NCBI GenBank assembly: GCA_032123435.1
Contig: JAQBFJ010000035.1
Span: forward strand, 1-25,615
Source of the DNA: JAQBFJ01 sp032123435
GTDB lineage: Bacteria > Verrucomicrobiota > Kiritimatiellia > UBA8416 > JAQBFJ01
Length of the DNA stretch: 25,615 nucleotides
Direction of reading: 5' to 3'
A model generated the notes under the pieces. The model saw nothing but the letters and a program-made list of their open reading frames with translations. It ran no database searches and was not told the origin of the DNA. Below, in pieces: positions 14,984-22,442 of the stretch. Position 1 is the stretch's first letter, and each line of letters starts with the position of its first letter. A program made the position numbers and the translations under genes.

Positions 14984-17900
14984 ATGGAACGTCTGGTAGT
15001 AAATGAAAAAAGGCCCTTATTCCGATATATGCTTCCCGGACTTATTGTGATTCTAAGCGCCACTTTACCTGTGAATGGACAACAGAGCCGTCCGGACGAT
15101 ATATGGCTGGCACAGGAGTTTAGATATGTCGAGGAACTGCAGTCACTTCGTCTTCCTGATTACGCCGATAAGGTAATGGCCAGAATCAAATTCAAGCATC
15201 CGGGCGCGACCGCGCAAATCAAAGTGCTGGAATTGCAGGGCCTGCTTTCCATGGGCGAATTTGAAAAAGTTCAGACGATAATAAACAAGGAAGGCAACCA
15301 GAAGAGCGAAGAAACATGGGCGATGAAGCTTACGCTTGCTGATGGATATTATATGTGGGGTAAGTATAAGGAAGCCCAGGTCATATATGATTCACTGTTC
15401 AACACATATCCCGGAATGGTGCCTTCAAATCTTAATGACTTTTACCTCGAGTCGGCACACAAATATGCGCAGATGCTCCTGTATATGGGTGAGCATAAAC
15501 AGGCATTGCAGGCATATGATTACGCACTGCGGACGAGAATGGAAAAACACAAGAAAAGGCAGATACAGATCGAACGTGCCGAAATAATGATAAAACTGGC
15601 AGAAACAGCGGAACGACAGGAACAAATTGGATATTTCAACGAAATTAAGAAGATTTGCGATGAGATATTCTGGGTACAGGACGTCTGGTTCAGCAAGGCG
15701 ATTGTAATAATGGCGCACATGAAAGTGTTGGAAGGCGATATTTCAGGGGCCATGAAGCTTGTTGACGACTACTGGCCGCAGTTGAAAAGTATTGATGAAC
15801 AGCTCAAGGAAGGAGCTGAATCGGAAGAAGAAGCGGAGGAATTGACCAGACTGAGTCCCGTGGCGGAGGGTCGTTATTTGATAGGGGTGGTCATGCAGAA
15901 AGAAGCAAATCGTCTTATAAGTTCCGGCGGGAATCGCGATAAAATTATTGCTCTTCTGGCTGGAGAAAAGAAAGATGATAAAAAAACCACATCAGGGGCG
16001 CTTCAGCACTTTCTTAATGTATTCGTGCAGTATCCTGATACGCCCTGGGCGCCGGATGCGGCAGAGCGGTTCAAGGATGTAAAAGGAACACTTGCCAAGG
16101 CGGGAATTGGGGTGAACCCCAAAATACCGGCCGACGCAATGGTGAAAATACGAAACGGTCAATTTCAACAGGCGCTCATGCTGTTCAACCGTGCTGAATT
16201 CGAAAAGGCAAGTGAAACATATTTAACAGTTTTAAATCTTTTTCCAGAGGGATCAGATGCTATTTCGGGTCTTGGAAAACTGGCGGAATGTTACATCAAG
16301 CTTGGCGGGGAAACCAACGCGATGTATGCGACCATGGTGGCAGGATATATCGCCGAGCGTTTTGGAAAAAACAGATTATACATAATGGGGGCAGGGAATC
16401 AACTGCTTCGGCTTGCAACGGTGTATGGTGAGGAAAAAAGAACGGACGAAAAAAAGGCCGTTTACGACATATTCTTTTCGCATTGCCTGAAACATCCCCG
16501 CACGGCCGGATTGCTTATGGGGTTTGGCAACGAAAAATATGCGGCAGGCGATTTTGATGGCGCAGTAGAGTATTATAAACAAATTGCGAACAATCATAGC
16601 GATTCTCCCATATATCCGGAAGCAGTAAGCAGAATTGCGGATATTCATGCAAAAGCGGGTGATCATGCCGAAGAAATAAAAACGCTGGCCGGCCTTATCC
16701 AAACACTGGAAGGAAGACACGAACCAGGACATGCCCTGATAAAAGCGAAATTCAGAGAGGCCTATGCGTATAAACAAATGGGGGAAAAATATATTGGAGC
16801 CGCAATAAAAAGATTTTCAGAATTAATCAGCATGCTTGCTGATGGAGGAAGGAAATATGGTAACTCGGAAGAAGAACTGAAGGCCAATAGAAGAATTCTC
16901 GAAGCATCATTGTTTTATAAGGCTTATAGCTACTCGCGCATTACTAAACCGGAGGATAAACTGGCCGCATATAAACAATATGCGGGAAACATGTTCATGG
17001 AACTGGTTGATAAATTTCCTGAATCGGAATTTGCGCCAGCGGCACTCGGTCAGGCTGGAACTATTCTGACATTGCTCGACAAAGGAGATGAAGCCAGAAA
17101 AGTGTTAATGCGTCTGAAGGACAAATATCCGAATTCAGCAGAGGCGAAAAACTCGGCCTTTATTCTGGCCAATAATCTTTTGAACATGGGCAGAAGACAG
17201 GAGGCGGTAAGACTGTTTAAAGAAATGTTTGAAGGATCAGGCGCATATAGTGATGCTCAAATCTTAACAGCCGGCAGGGAATTGCTGAAAGCGGGTGAAC
17301 AGGAAATAGCAATAGAGGCTTTTGATAAGGTCCTTGCCTCATCAGAAAACGCTGCTTTCCGGGAGAGATCACTGTTGATGAAGGGAGAAGCACTTTCCGG
17401 CATGCGGAAATTTGAAGAAGCGGTAAAAACACTGGAAGACCTCTGTAATGAGTTTCCAACATCCGTAAGCATGATTAAAGCGGCGGAATGGCTCTCAGTA
17501 GCATATGCCGAACTGGGCGGCGAGGAACAGGACGCGGATAAACGATTTGAGTTTTTTAATCAATCAATACTCGCAATGAAGAAAGTAAGACAACGCACCA
17601 GCTCTTTGCCTGATCGAGCGGATTTGGATATAAAAGTAGCGAAAATATATTTGATTAAGAAGGCGGCAGAAGAAAAATTCGGCCGGCCCGAAGGAGCAAA
17701 AGAGGCGCTGACGCAAAGCGTCATGACTTACCAATCGCTGGTTCTTTTCTCGGACGCAGAACAAACGGGTATTAAACCTTATCTCGAAAAAGCGTATTAC
17801 GAATGCATTCCACTCTTGATCGAAATGGAACGATGGCAGGAGGCAGTGGATAACTGTAATGAATATCTGGAATTATTCGGCGCGCATGATCACTCTTCGG

Positions 17901-17992
17901 AAGTTCGGGTCTGGTCTAACAAGGTGAAAATAAAGATGAGTACAACCGGCATCCAGCAAAATGTGACGATAGACGAAAAGAAGCAGGAGTAG
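14984..17992 (+). CDS. Large exported TPR-repeat protein (1002 residues)
   Basis: Begins with a signal-type segment (basic residues, then MLPGLIVILSATLPVNGQQ, cleavage near residue 33), so it should lie in the periplasm or on a membrane surface. The rest is almost entirely helical TPR-like repeats. Visible examples include YKEAQVIYDSLFNTYP, FEKASETYLTVLNLFPEG, FDGAVEYYKQIANNHSDS, GDEARKVLMRLKDKYPNS, RQEAVRLFKEMFEGS and FEEAVKTLEDLCNEFPTS. The spacing is of the tol-pal YbgF/BamD style, where repeats end in a FP/YP turn. No catalytic motif was seen. It is followed after 56 bp by another exported TPR protein and then ExbB/ExbD genes, suggesting a scaffold for an energised envelope complex. The ribosome site before 14984 is poor. 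The function is inferred from context only. Confidence 0.8.
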   Translation: MERLVVNEKRPLFRYMLPGLIVILSATLPVNGQQSRPDDIWLAQEFRYVEELQSLRLPDYADKVMARIKFKHPGATAQIKVLELQGLLSMGEFEKVQTIINKEGNQKSEETWAMKLTLADGYYMWGKYKEAQVIYDSLFNTYPGMVPSNLNDFYLESAHKYAQMLLYMGEHKQALQAYDYALRTRMEKHKKRQIQIERAEIMIKLAETAERQEQIGYFNEIKKICDEIFWVQDVWFSKAIVIMAHMKVLEGDISGAMKLVDDYWPQLKSIDEQLKEGAESEEEAEELTRLSPVAEGRYLIGVVMQKEANRLISSGGNRDKIIALLAGEKKDDKKTTSGALQHFLNVFVQYPDTPWAPDAAERFKDVKGTLAKAGIGVNPKIPADAMVKIRNGQFQQALMLFNRAEFEKASETYLTVLNLFPEGSDAISGLGKLAECYIKLGGETNAMYATMVAGYIAERFGKNRLYIMGAGNQLLRLATVYGEEKRTDEKKAVYDIFFSHCLKHPRTAGLLMGFGNEKYAAGDFDGAVEYYKQIANNHSDSPIYPEAVSRIADIHAKAGDHAEEIKTLAGLIQTLEGRHEPGHALIKAKFREAYAYKQMGEKYIGAAIKRFSELISMLADGGRKYGNSEEELKANRRILEASLFYKAYSYSRITKPEDKLAAYKQYAGNMFMELVDKFPESEFAPAALGQAGTILTLLDKGDEARKVLMRLKDKYPNSAEAKNSAFILANNLLNMGRRQEAVRLFKEMFEGSGAYSDAQILTAGRELLKAGEQEIAIEAFDKVLASSENAAFRERSLLMKGEALSGMRKFEEAVKTLEDLCNEFPTSVSMIKAAEWLSVAYAELGGEEQDADKRFEFFNQSILAMKKVRQRTSSLPDRADLDIKVAKIYLIKKAAEEKFGRPEGAKEALTQSVMTYQSLVLFSDAEQTGIKPYLEKAYYECIPLLIEMERWQEAVDNCNEYLELFGAHDHSSEVRVWSNKVKIKMSTTGIQQNVTIDEKKQE

Positions 17993-18048
17993 AAAGAAGC
18001 ATCCGTAAAAGATATAAAAGAATACCTATAGTGAGCAGGAGAGGAATT

Positions 18049-18876
18049 ATGAAAATCATAAGCGTAAAAAACGCATTGTGGAAAATGGGGTGGATAACAT
18101 TTCTCATCATTATACTAACCGGCGGGGAGACAGCTTTTGCGCTGAATGTGCGTGGTACTATTACAAAAATGGGCGCGGGCGAAAAAATTACAGGTGAAAT
18201 ACGATGGCAATCGTCCGCGAAGGCGTATTCAATAACCATTCGAGACAATATTATTGTCCAGGTTGCGCTGAGAGAGGTAGCGGATATAAAAGTCGAAGAG
18301 CCGTCAAACTTGCGGGCTATCATTAAACGTGTAAAAACACAACCGGGCAGCGTGATTGCGAATCTCGAAGAAATTGTTAACGCCTACGCCATGTTGCAGT
18401 GGGATGTTTTTGCCGGCCGCTGGCTGGCTGAAGCATATTTGCAGACAAAGCAGGCAAAGAAAGCAGTAGAAACATGTGAAAAAATAATGCGGGATGCTCG
18501 TCCGGCACAAATTACCAGTGATTTGGTAAATATATACTGGGATGCTTTATTTCAGTGCAGAATGTATGATAAACTGCGTTCCGACCTGACAAAACGAATA
18601 GAAGAAGGAGATCGCGAGACAGTAGCAATAGCACAGATAAAACGGGGCGATATCGACATGACTGCCGGTGATTTTGAAAAGGCTTTGCTGGACGGGTACC
18701 TGAGAACTATTACGTTGTTCCGCTCTGTTAAGTCCGTACAACCGGAAGCTTTGTATAAGGCGATGAAGTGTTTTGAGGCCCTGGGCCAGCAGACACATGC
18801 GGCAAAAATGAGAAAAATACTATTGGCGGAATTTCCGGAAAACCCTTACAGCAATGAAGCAAAATCCGGATTGTAA
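18049..18876 (+). CDS. Exported protein with N-terminal beta domain and TPR-like helices
   Basis: I start at the ATG at 18049, six codons inside the longer GTG frame at 18031. The segment gcaggagaggaatt supplies a consensus AGGAG at the right distance, and the next residues form a signal peptide (about 7-30, cut near AFA|L). The 275-residue product then has a small beta-rich domain (about 32-85: VRGTITKMG, ITGEIRWQSSAKAYSI, QVALREVADIKVEEP). TPR-like helices follow (about 100-270: WLAEAYLQTKQAKKAVETCEKI, GDFEKALLDGYLRTITLF, YKAMKCFEALGQ). The beta domain looks like a binding module for cell-envelope material or a partner but is not one I can name. It sits 66 bp before exbB in the same operon. 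Confidence 0.75.
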   Translation: MKIISVKNALWKMGWITFLIIILTGGETAFALNVRGTITKMGAGEKITGEIRWQSSAKAYSITIRDNIIVQVALREVADIKVEEPSNLRAIIKRVKTQPGSVIANLEEIVNAYAMLQWDVFAGRWLAEAYLQTKQAKKAVETCEKIMRDARPAQITSDLVNIYWDALFQCRMYDKLRSDLTKRIEEGDRETVAIAQIKRGDIDMTAGDFEKALLDGYLRTITLFRSVKSVQPEALYKAMKCFEALGQQTHAAKMRKILLAEFPENPYSNEAKSGL

Positions 18877-18942
18877 AATTGATTCTTAATAGGTATTATT
18901 GGAGTGCTGAAGACTAATGGTCAAAAAAGGGAGAATAACTGA

Positions 18943-19737
18943 ATGAAAAAAATAATGATCATAATGCTGATTGCCATGACGGCTGGTTTGTTTGTTTCTA
19001 CACTGAATGTTTACGCTCAGGATGATGCCGAAGAAACGGTGCGGGCAGGAGCCCTGGAAGTTGCGGAGGGGAGTGAAGCGGTCCGAGAGGGAGCCGCGCC
19101 GTCAGGTGGCTTATTCAGCGTGGTTCTGAATTCAGGACCACTGGGAGTGCTTCTCTGGTTGTCAATATTCGTGGCTTGCGGAATTGGTGTTTACCTGATG
19201 GTTGATTGCAGTATTATGATTCGCTTGAAAAGAATCATGCCGCAAAGCCTCATTGATAACGTTACACAATCAATGGCGGAAGGAGATGTATTCAAAGCAC
19301 TCCAGAATTGTGAAAACGAACCTGGTCCTATGGCCAACATACTCATCGCTGGATTCGGCCATGTAGAGGAAGGATACGATGTAATTATAGAAGCAGTATC
19401 AACAGCCGCCGATCTGGAAACAGAAGTGCTCATGCAGAAGGTAACATGGCTGTCCGTAGTGGGCAATCTCTCACCAATGCTGGGCCTGCTGGGCACGGTT
19501 CAAGGTATGATAGGCGCGTTTGCGTCTCTGGCCGGCGGAACCCCAGATCAGGGAGTACTGGCCCTCCAGATTTCTCAGGCACTGTATACAACAGCCGCCG
19601 GACTGACAATCGCGGTGCCGTGCGTGACAGCCTATTTCAGCTTTAGAAATGTGGCCAATAAAATGGTTTTGAGAATGGAAGCTATGACAATGGAACTCAT
19701 CAAGGATCTGCGCAATGTCGAGGTCGTAGAGGAATAA
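18943..19737 (+). CDS. exbB: ExbB/TolQ/MotA-family proton channel subunit with signal peptide
   Basis: ExbB-type subunits form the pentameric stator of a proton-driven motor around ExbD and energise a partner across the periplasm. This 264-residue copy has a cleavable signal peptide (cut near VYA|Q, residue 25), a polar periplasmic stretch, TM1 (about 66-87), a cytoplasmic loop, TM2 (about 168-190) and TM3 (about 205-232). The diagnostic motif around TM2 is NLSPMLGLLGTVQGMIGAF, followed by ISQALYTTAAGLTIAVP in TM3, as in ExbB/TolQ. A signal-peptide-bearing ExbB is a known variant. gggag precedes the ATG. Two ExbD genes follow at 36 and 19 bp; no tonB-like C-terminal domain gene is present, but a toroid protein occupies that place. 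Confidence 0.93.
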   Translation: MKKIMIIMLIAMTAGLFVSTLNVYAQDDAEETVRAGALEVAEGSEAVREGAAPSGGLFSVVLNSGPLGVLLWLSIFVACGIGVYLMVDCSIMIRLKRIMPQSLIDNVTQSMAEGDVFKALQNCENEPGPMANILIAGFGHVEEGYDVIIEAVSTAADLETEVLMQKVTWLSVVGNLSPMLGLLGTVQGMIGAFASLAGGTPDQGVLALQISQALYTTAAGLTIAVPCVTAYFSFRNVANKMVLRMEAMTMELIKDLRNVEVVEE

Positions 19738-19773
19738 AGGGTAAAAGAATAATCCGTTAAGAAGAGATCTGTT

Positions 19774-20217
19774 ATGGCAAAAAGAAGAACCTATGAATCC
19801 GAAATGGATTTGACACCAATGATCGATGTGGTGTTCCAGCTTATTATATTCTTTATAGTTACGATCAAACAAATGCAGGAAATCAATGAGGCCATCATTC
19901 TTGAAGACGCGATCCACGGGGATATAATCAAACACGAGGAAGACCCGCGAAAAATAGTGGTGGAAATCAGCAAGCGAGGAACTATATCAATCAACAATGC
20001 TCCAATGTCACAGGCTATGTTTCATAAAATTATGCTGGGACGATACAAACGGTTTCATGGATCATTCCCTGTACTGATTCGCGGCGATTACAGAACACAA
20101 CATCAGGCCGTAAAAGACGTTATGGATGTCTGTACCGACATCGGAATAAGCAGAATAAGCTTCGCTGCAGTTAAGGAACATAAACAAACAAAAGGCCGGC
20201 ATTTGGGGAAAAATTAG
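19774..20217 (+). CDS. exbD: ExbD/TolR-family subunit 1
   Basis: A 147-residue single-pass protein. The N-terminal cytoplasmic tail leads into MDLTPMIDVVFQLIIFFIV, the ExbD/TolR signature; Asp18 in the membrane segment is the conserved proton-carrying residue. The periplasmic domain (about 55-140) has VVEISKRGTISINN and FPVLIRGDYRTQHQAVKDVMDVC, typical of the family, including the R-D/A-D element before the last helix. An ATG at 19774 follows aagaagagatctgtt. The protein partners ExbB encoded 36 bp upstream and its paralogue 19 bp downstream. The basic C-terminal tail (KEHKQTKGRHLGK) is distinctive. Confidence 0.92.
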   Translation: MAKRRTYESEMDLTPMIDVVFQLIIFFIVTIKQMQEINEAIILEDAIHGDIIKHEEDPRKIVVEISKRGTISINNAPMSQAMFHKIMLGRYKRFHGSFPVLIRGDYRTQHQAVKDVMDVCTDIGISRISFAAVKEHKQTKGRHLGKN

Positions 20218-20236
20218 AGGAAAAGGATTCAGACGA

Positions 20237-20650
20237 TTGAAAAAGAAAAGAGCAAAAAGCGAGAACAATCCGAAGCTGGAAATGACACCAATGATAGATG
20301 TTGTTTTCCAACTGCTGATCTTTTTTATTGTGACTCTTCAGCAGGAAGATATTCTTTCCAGGCTTGATATTACCCGTCCTGCTCCGGATCCGAACCCTAA
20401 AAAAGTTGAAAAAATAGAAGACCTGGTGACAATACAGGTTTATAAATATGGTTATGTTCTCAGAGGCAGAAAGATTTCTGCCAGAGAAATAAAAGATCTT
20501 GAACAGAGACTGTCGAAATTAAGTTCAATCAGCACAGAAGCATCCATTGTAATCAAGTGCACGGGCGATTCGCCGCATTCACATCTTGTTCAGCTTCTTG
20601 ACGTGTGCGCAAAACTAGGGTTGAACAATCTGTCTGTTTTTAGCATGTAA
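20237..20650 (+). CDS. exbD: ExbD/TolR-family subunit 2 (TTG start)
   Basis: A 137-residue second ExbD paralogue in tandem. Its signature LEMTPMIDVVFQLLIFFIV carries the key Asp21 in the membrane helix. The periplasmic domain has VTIQVYKYGYVLRGRKISA and IVIKCTGDSPHSHLVQLLDVCAKLGLNN, the normal fold. The start is TTG at 20237 behind gaggaaaaggattcag. The next ATG (codon 16) would remove the positively charged cytoplasmic tail and lie at the membrane segment, so TTG is the better choice. Two different ExbDs next to one ExbB suggest a heteromeric ExbD dimer. Confidence 0.92.
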   Translation: MKKKRAKSENNPKLEMTPMIDVVFQLLIFFIVTLQQEDILSRLDITRPAPDPNPKKVEKIEDLVTIQVYKYGYVLRGRKISAREIKDLEQRLSKLSSISTEASIVIKCTGDSPHSHLVQLLDVCAKLGLNNLSVFSM

Positions 20651-20734
20651 ATCGGGAAAACCCCTAATATCTTTCTGCGTGCAGGCGTTATTATGTTTGG
20701 GGAAAAGAATTTAAATGCATGATGGAGACAGAAA

Positions 20735-22342
20735 ATGAGCACATTACATAATAGTCCAGGCCAACGCAAATTGCTGGATATGTTCGACAAACCGTCTTTT
20801 TTAGAAAAAGTAAAGATGGTTGGGTATGGTCTCAAACAACCCCATGATTCGGGAGCATATAAATACGCCCGACTCCAAATCACACGACTGTTGTCACCTT
20901 TGGCCGGAATAGTCGTCCCGATTATAGCGCTTTTTCTTCTTCTCATTCTGGCGGCTATTACGCCGGAAAAAAGATTCGACATGAAAGTCAATATTAAGGA
21001 GGAAGCTGTACCCGAGGAACTTGAAGAACCGGAAGAACTGCCGGATGAAGAAATAGAACCTCCGGATCCAATTGAAATGGAAATGTCAATGGACGATAAC
21101 CCCATGGTTTCCGCTTTCGACGCGCCGGAACAAGATGCCGATTTCAGTCCCCAGCCGTCGGTAATGGATTCTGTTGCGATAGTAAAAAGCCCGATAGTCA
21201 TGCGGGGAATCTACGGCAGTCGTAATCCCGGCAGTCGCGGTAGTGCACTCGGTAAATACGGTGGCGGCAAAGGAACGGAAGACGCCGTAATGCGCGCATT
21301 ACGATGGCTTAAAAAACATCAGGCGGAAGATGGATCATGGGCCCAGAAAACCGGAGGAGGAGAATTGTTTACCCAGGACGTTGGTGATGCTAAACCAGCA
21401 CTGACCGGACTCGCCCTGCTGGCATTTCTGGCTCATGGCGAAACACCCGGATCGGAAGAGTTTGGAGCTACAGTTGAAAAAAGCATAAAATGGCTCATGG
21501 ATAACCTGAAAGCTGACGGACATTTCAAAGGTGTAGGAAGACAGGGACAAGATGCACACGAATATAGCCAGCCAATAGCGACATACGCGCTTTGCGAAGC
21601 GTATGGATTGACCAAAATCCCCATGCTGAAAGAACCCGCCGAGAGAAGCATTGATGTAATTATCAGAGGCCAGCATCCGAGCGGAAGCTGGGATTACAAT
21701 TGCATTCAAAGCGAAAGGGACGATGTTTCTTATGGCGGCTGGTGTGTTCAGGCGTTAAAAGCCGCTAAAATGGCCAGTCTTGATAACGCCAATCTTGAAC
21801 AGGCCTTGAAAAAATCAGTAGCCGGCCTTAAGGGACATGCCAATGAGCTCGGAATGTTCACGTATACTCCCGGTAGCGCCCAGTTTGGCGGACGCTTAAC
21901 CGCAGTTGGCGTACTTGGAATGCAGTTACTGGGAGCGGCAAAGGAAAAAGAGGCCCGGCATGGCTTGACCTGGCTGAAAAAAAACGTTGGCAGTGACTGG
22001 GAAGAGCCATGGGGATCAAGACCAATTTACGCTTGGTATTACGTAACACAGGCAATGTTTCACGAAGGCGGTGGAACATGGACGGCCTGGAACAATAAAT
22101 TCGCAAAACAGGTTGTCGAATATCAGACTGTTGTCAAAGGCGCAGGTATCGACGGTAAAGATGTTGGATACTGGGACGCGGTAGGATCCGAAGAAAAGTA
22201 CGGCCGAGTCTATCATACCACGCTTTGCGCATTAATGCTGGAAGTTTACTATCGCTATCTGCCTACATATCAGATTCCCGAACAAATGGAAGAAGGCGAC
22301 TTTACGGGAGAAGACGATATTGAAGTGGAAATCATAATGTAG
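20735..22342 (+). CDS. TonB-like anchored protein with alpha/alpha-toroid (prenyltransferase/squalene-oxidase repeat) domain
   Basis: A 535-residue protein built like TonB but with a different head. It has a cytoplasmic N-terminus (1-50), one membrane helix (about 53-75), an acidic Pro-rich linker (about 86-122: VPEELEEPEELPDEE, IEPPDPIEME) and a Gly/Ser/Arg hinge (about 158-182, GSRNPGSRGS, GKYGGGKG). A toroid of paired helices follows (about 183-510) with QW-like repeats such as KKHQAEDGSW (194-203), RGQHPSGSWDY (311-321) and IYAWYYVTQAMF. No DXDD catalytic motif of cyclases, and no prenyltransferase zinc ligands that I can identify, are visible, so it is probably a binding scaffold. An acidic tail ends it. 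It is 84 bp after the second exbD, with ggaga before ATG. I infer that ExbB/ExbD drive it as they drive TonB; its partner is unknown. Confidence 0.82.
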   Translation: MSTLHNSPGQRKLLDMFDKPSFLEKVKMVGYGLKQPHDSGAYKYARLQITRLLSPLAGIVVPIIALFLLLILAAITPEKRFDMKVNIKEEAVPEELEEPEELPDEEIEPPDPIEMEMSMDDNPMVSAFDAPEQDADFSPQPSVMDSVAIVKSPIVMRGIYGSRNPGSRGSALGKYGGGKGTEDAVMRALRWLKKHQAEDGSWAQKTGGGELFTQDVGDAKPALTGLALLAFLAHGETPGSEEFGATVEKSIKWLMDNLKADGHFKGVGRQGQDAHEYSQPIATYALCEAYGLTKIPMLKEPAERSIDVIIRGQHPSGSWDYNCIQSERDDVSYGGWCVQALKAAKMASLDNANLEQALKKSVAGLKGHANELGMFTYTPGSAQFGGRLTAVGVLGMQLLGAAKEKEARHGLTWLKKNVGSDWEEPWGSRPIYAWYYVTQAMFHEGGGTWTAWNNKFAKQVVEYQTVVKGAGIDGKDVGYWDAVGSEEKYGRVYHTTLCALMLEVYYRYLPTYQIPEQMEEGDFTGEDDIEVEIIM

Positions 22343-22442
22343 GACGGATTTCTGCAATACCGTCTTCCTTGCCACATTCGCTCGATAAAGAACGGGTATT
22401 TTCCAGTTGCTGAGCAGGGGACAAGAGCATATCTTGTTGCTT

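Noticed and set aside
18031..18048. GTG start at 18031 for the beta/TPR protein
   Set aside because: It would place the consensus AGGAG inside the coding region and add six residues before a good signal peptide; the ATG at 18049 is better.
20590..21201. 203-codon - strand frame opposite the toroid gene start
   Set aside because: Ser/Gly-rich low-complexity reading that is the antisense of the acidic linker; the sense gene has homology and a ribosome site.
20735..22342. Squalene/hopene cyclase or protein prenyltransferase enzyme
   Set aside because: Only the repeat fold is suggested. The DXDD motif and other catalytic residues are not visible, and the protein has a TonB-like membrane tether.
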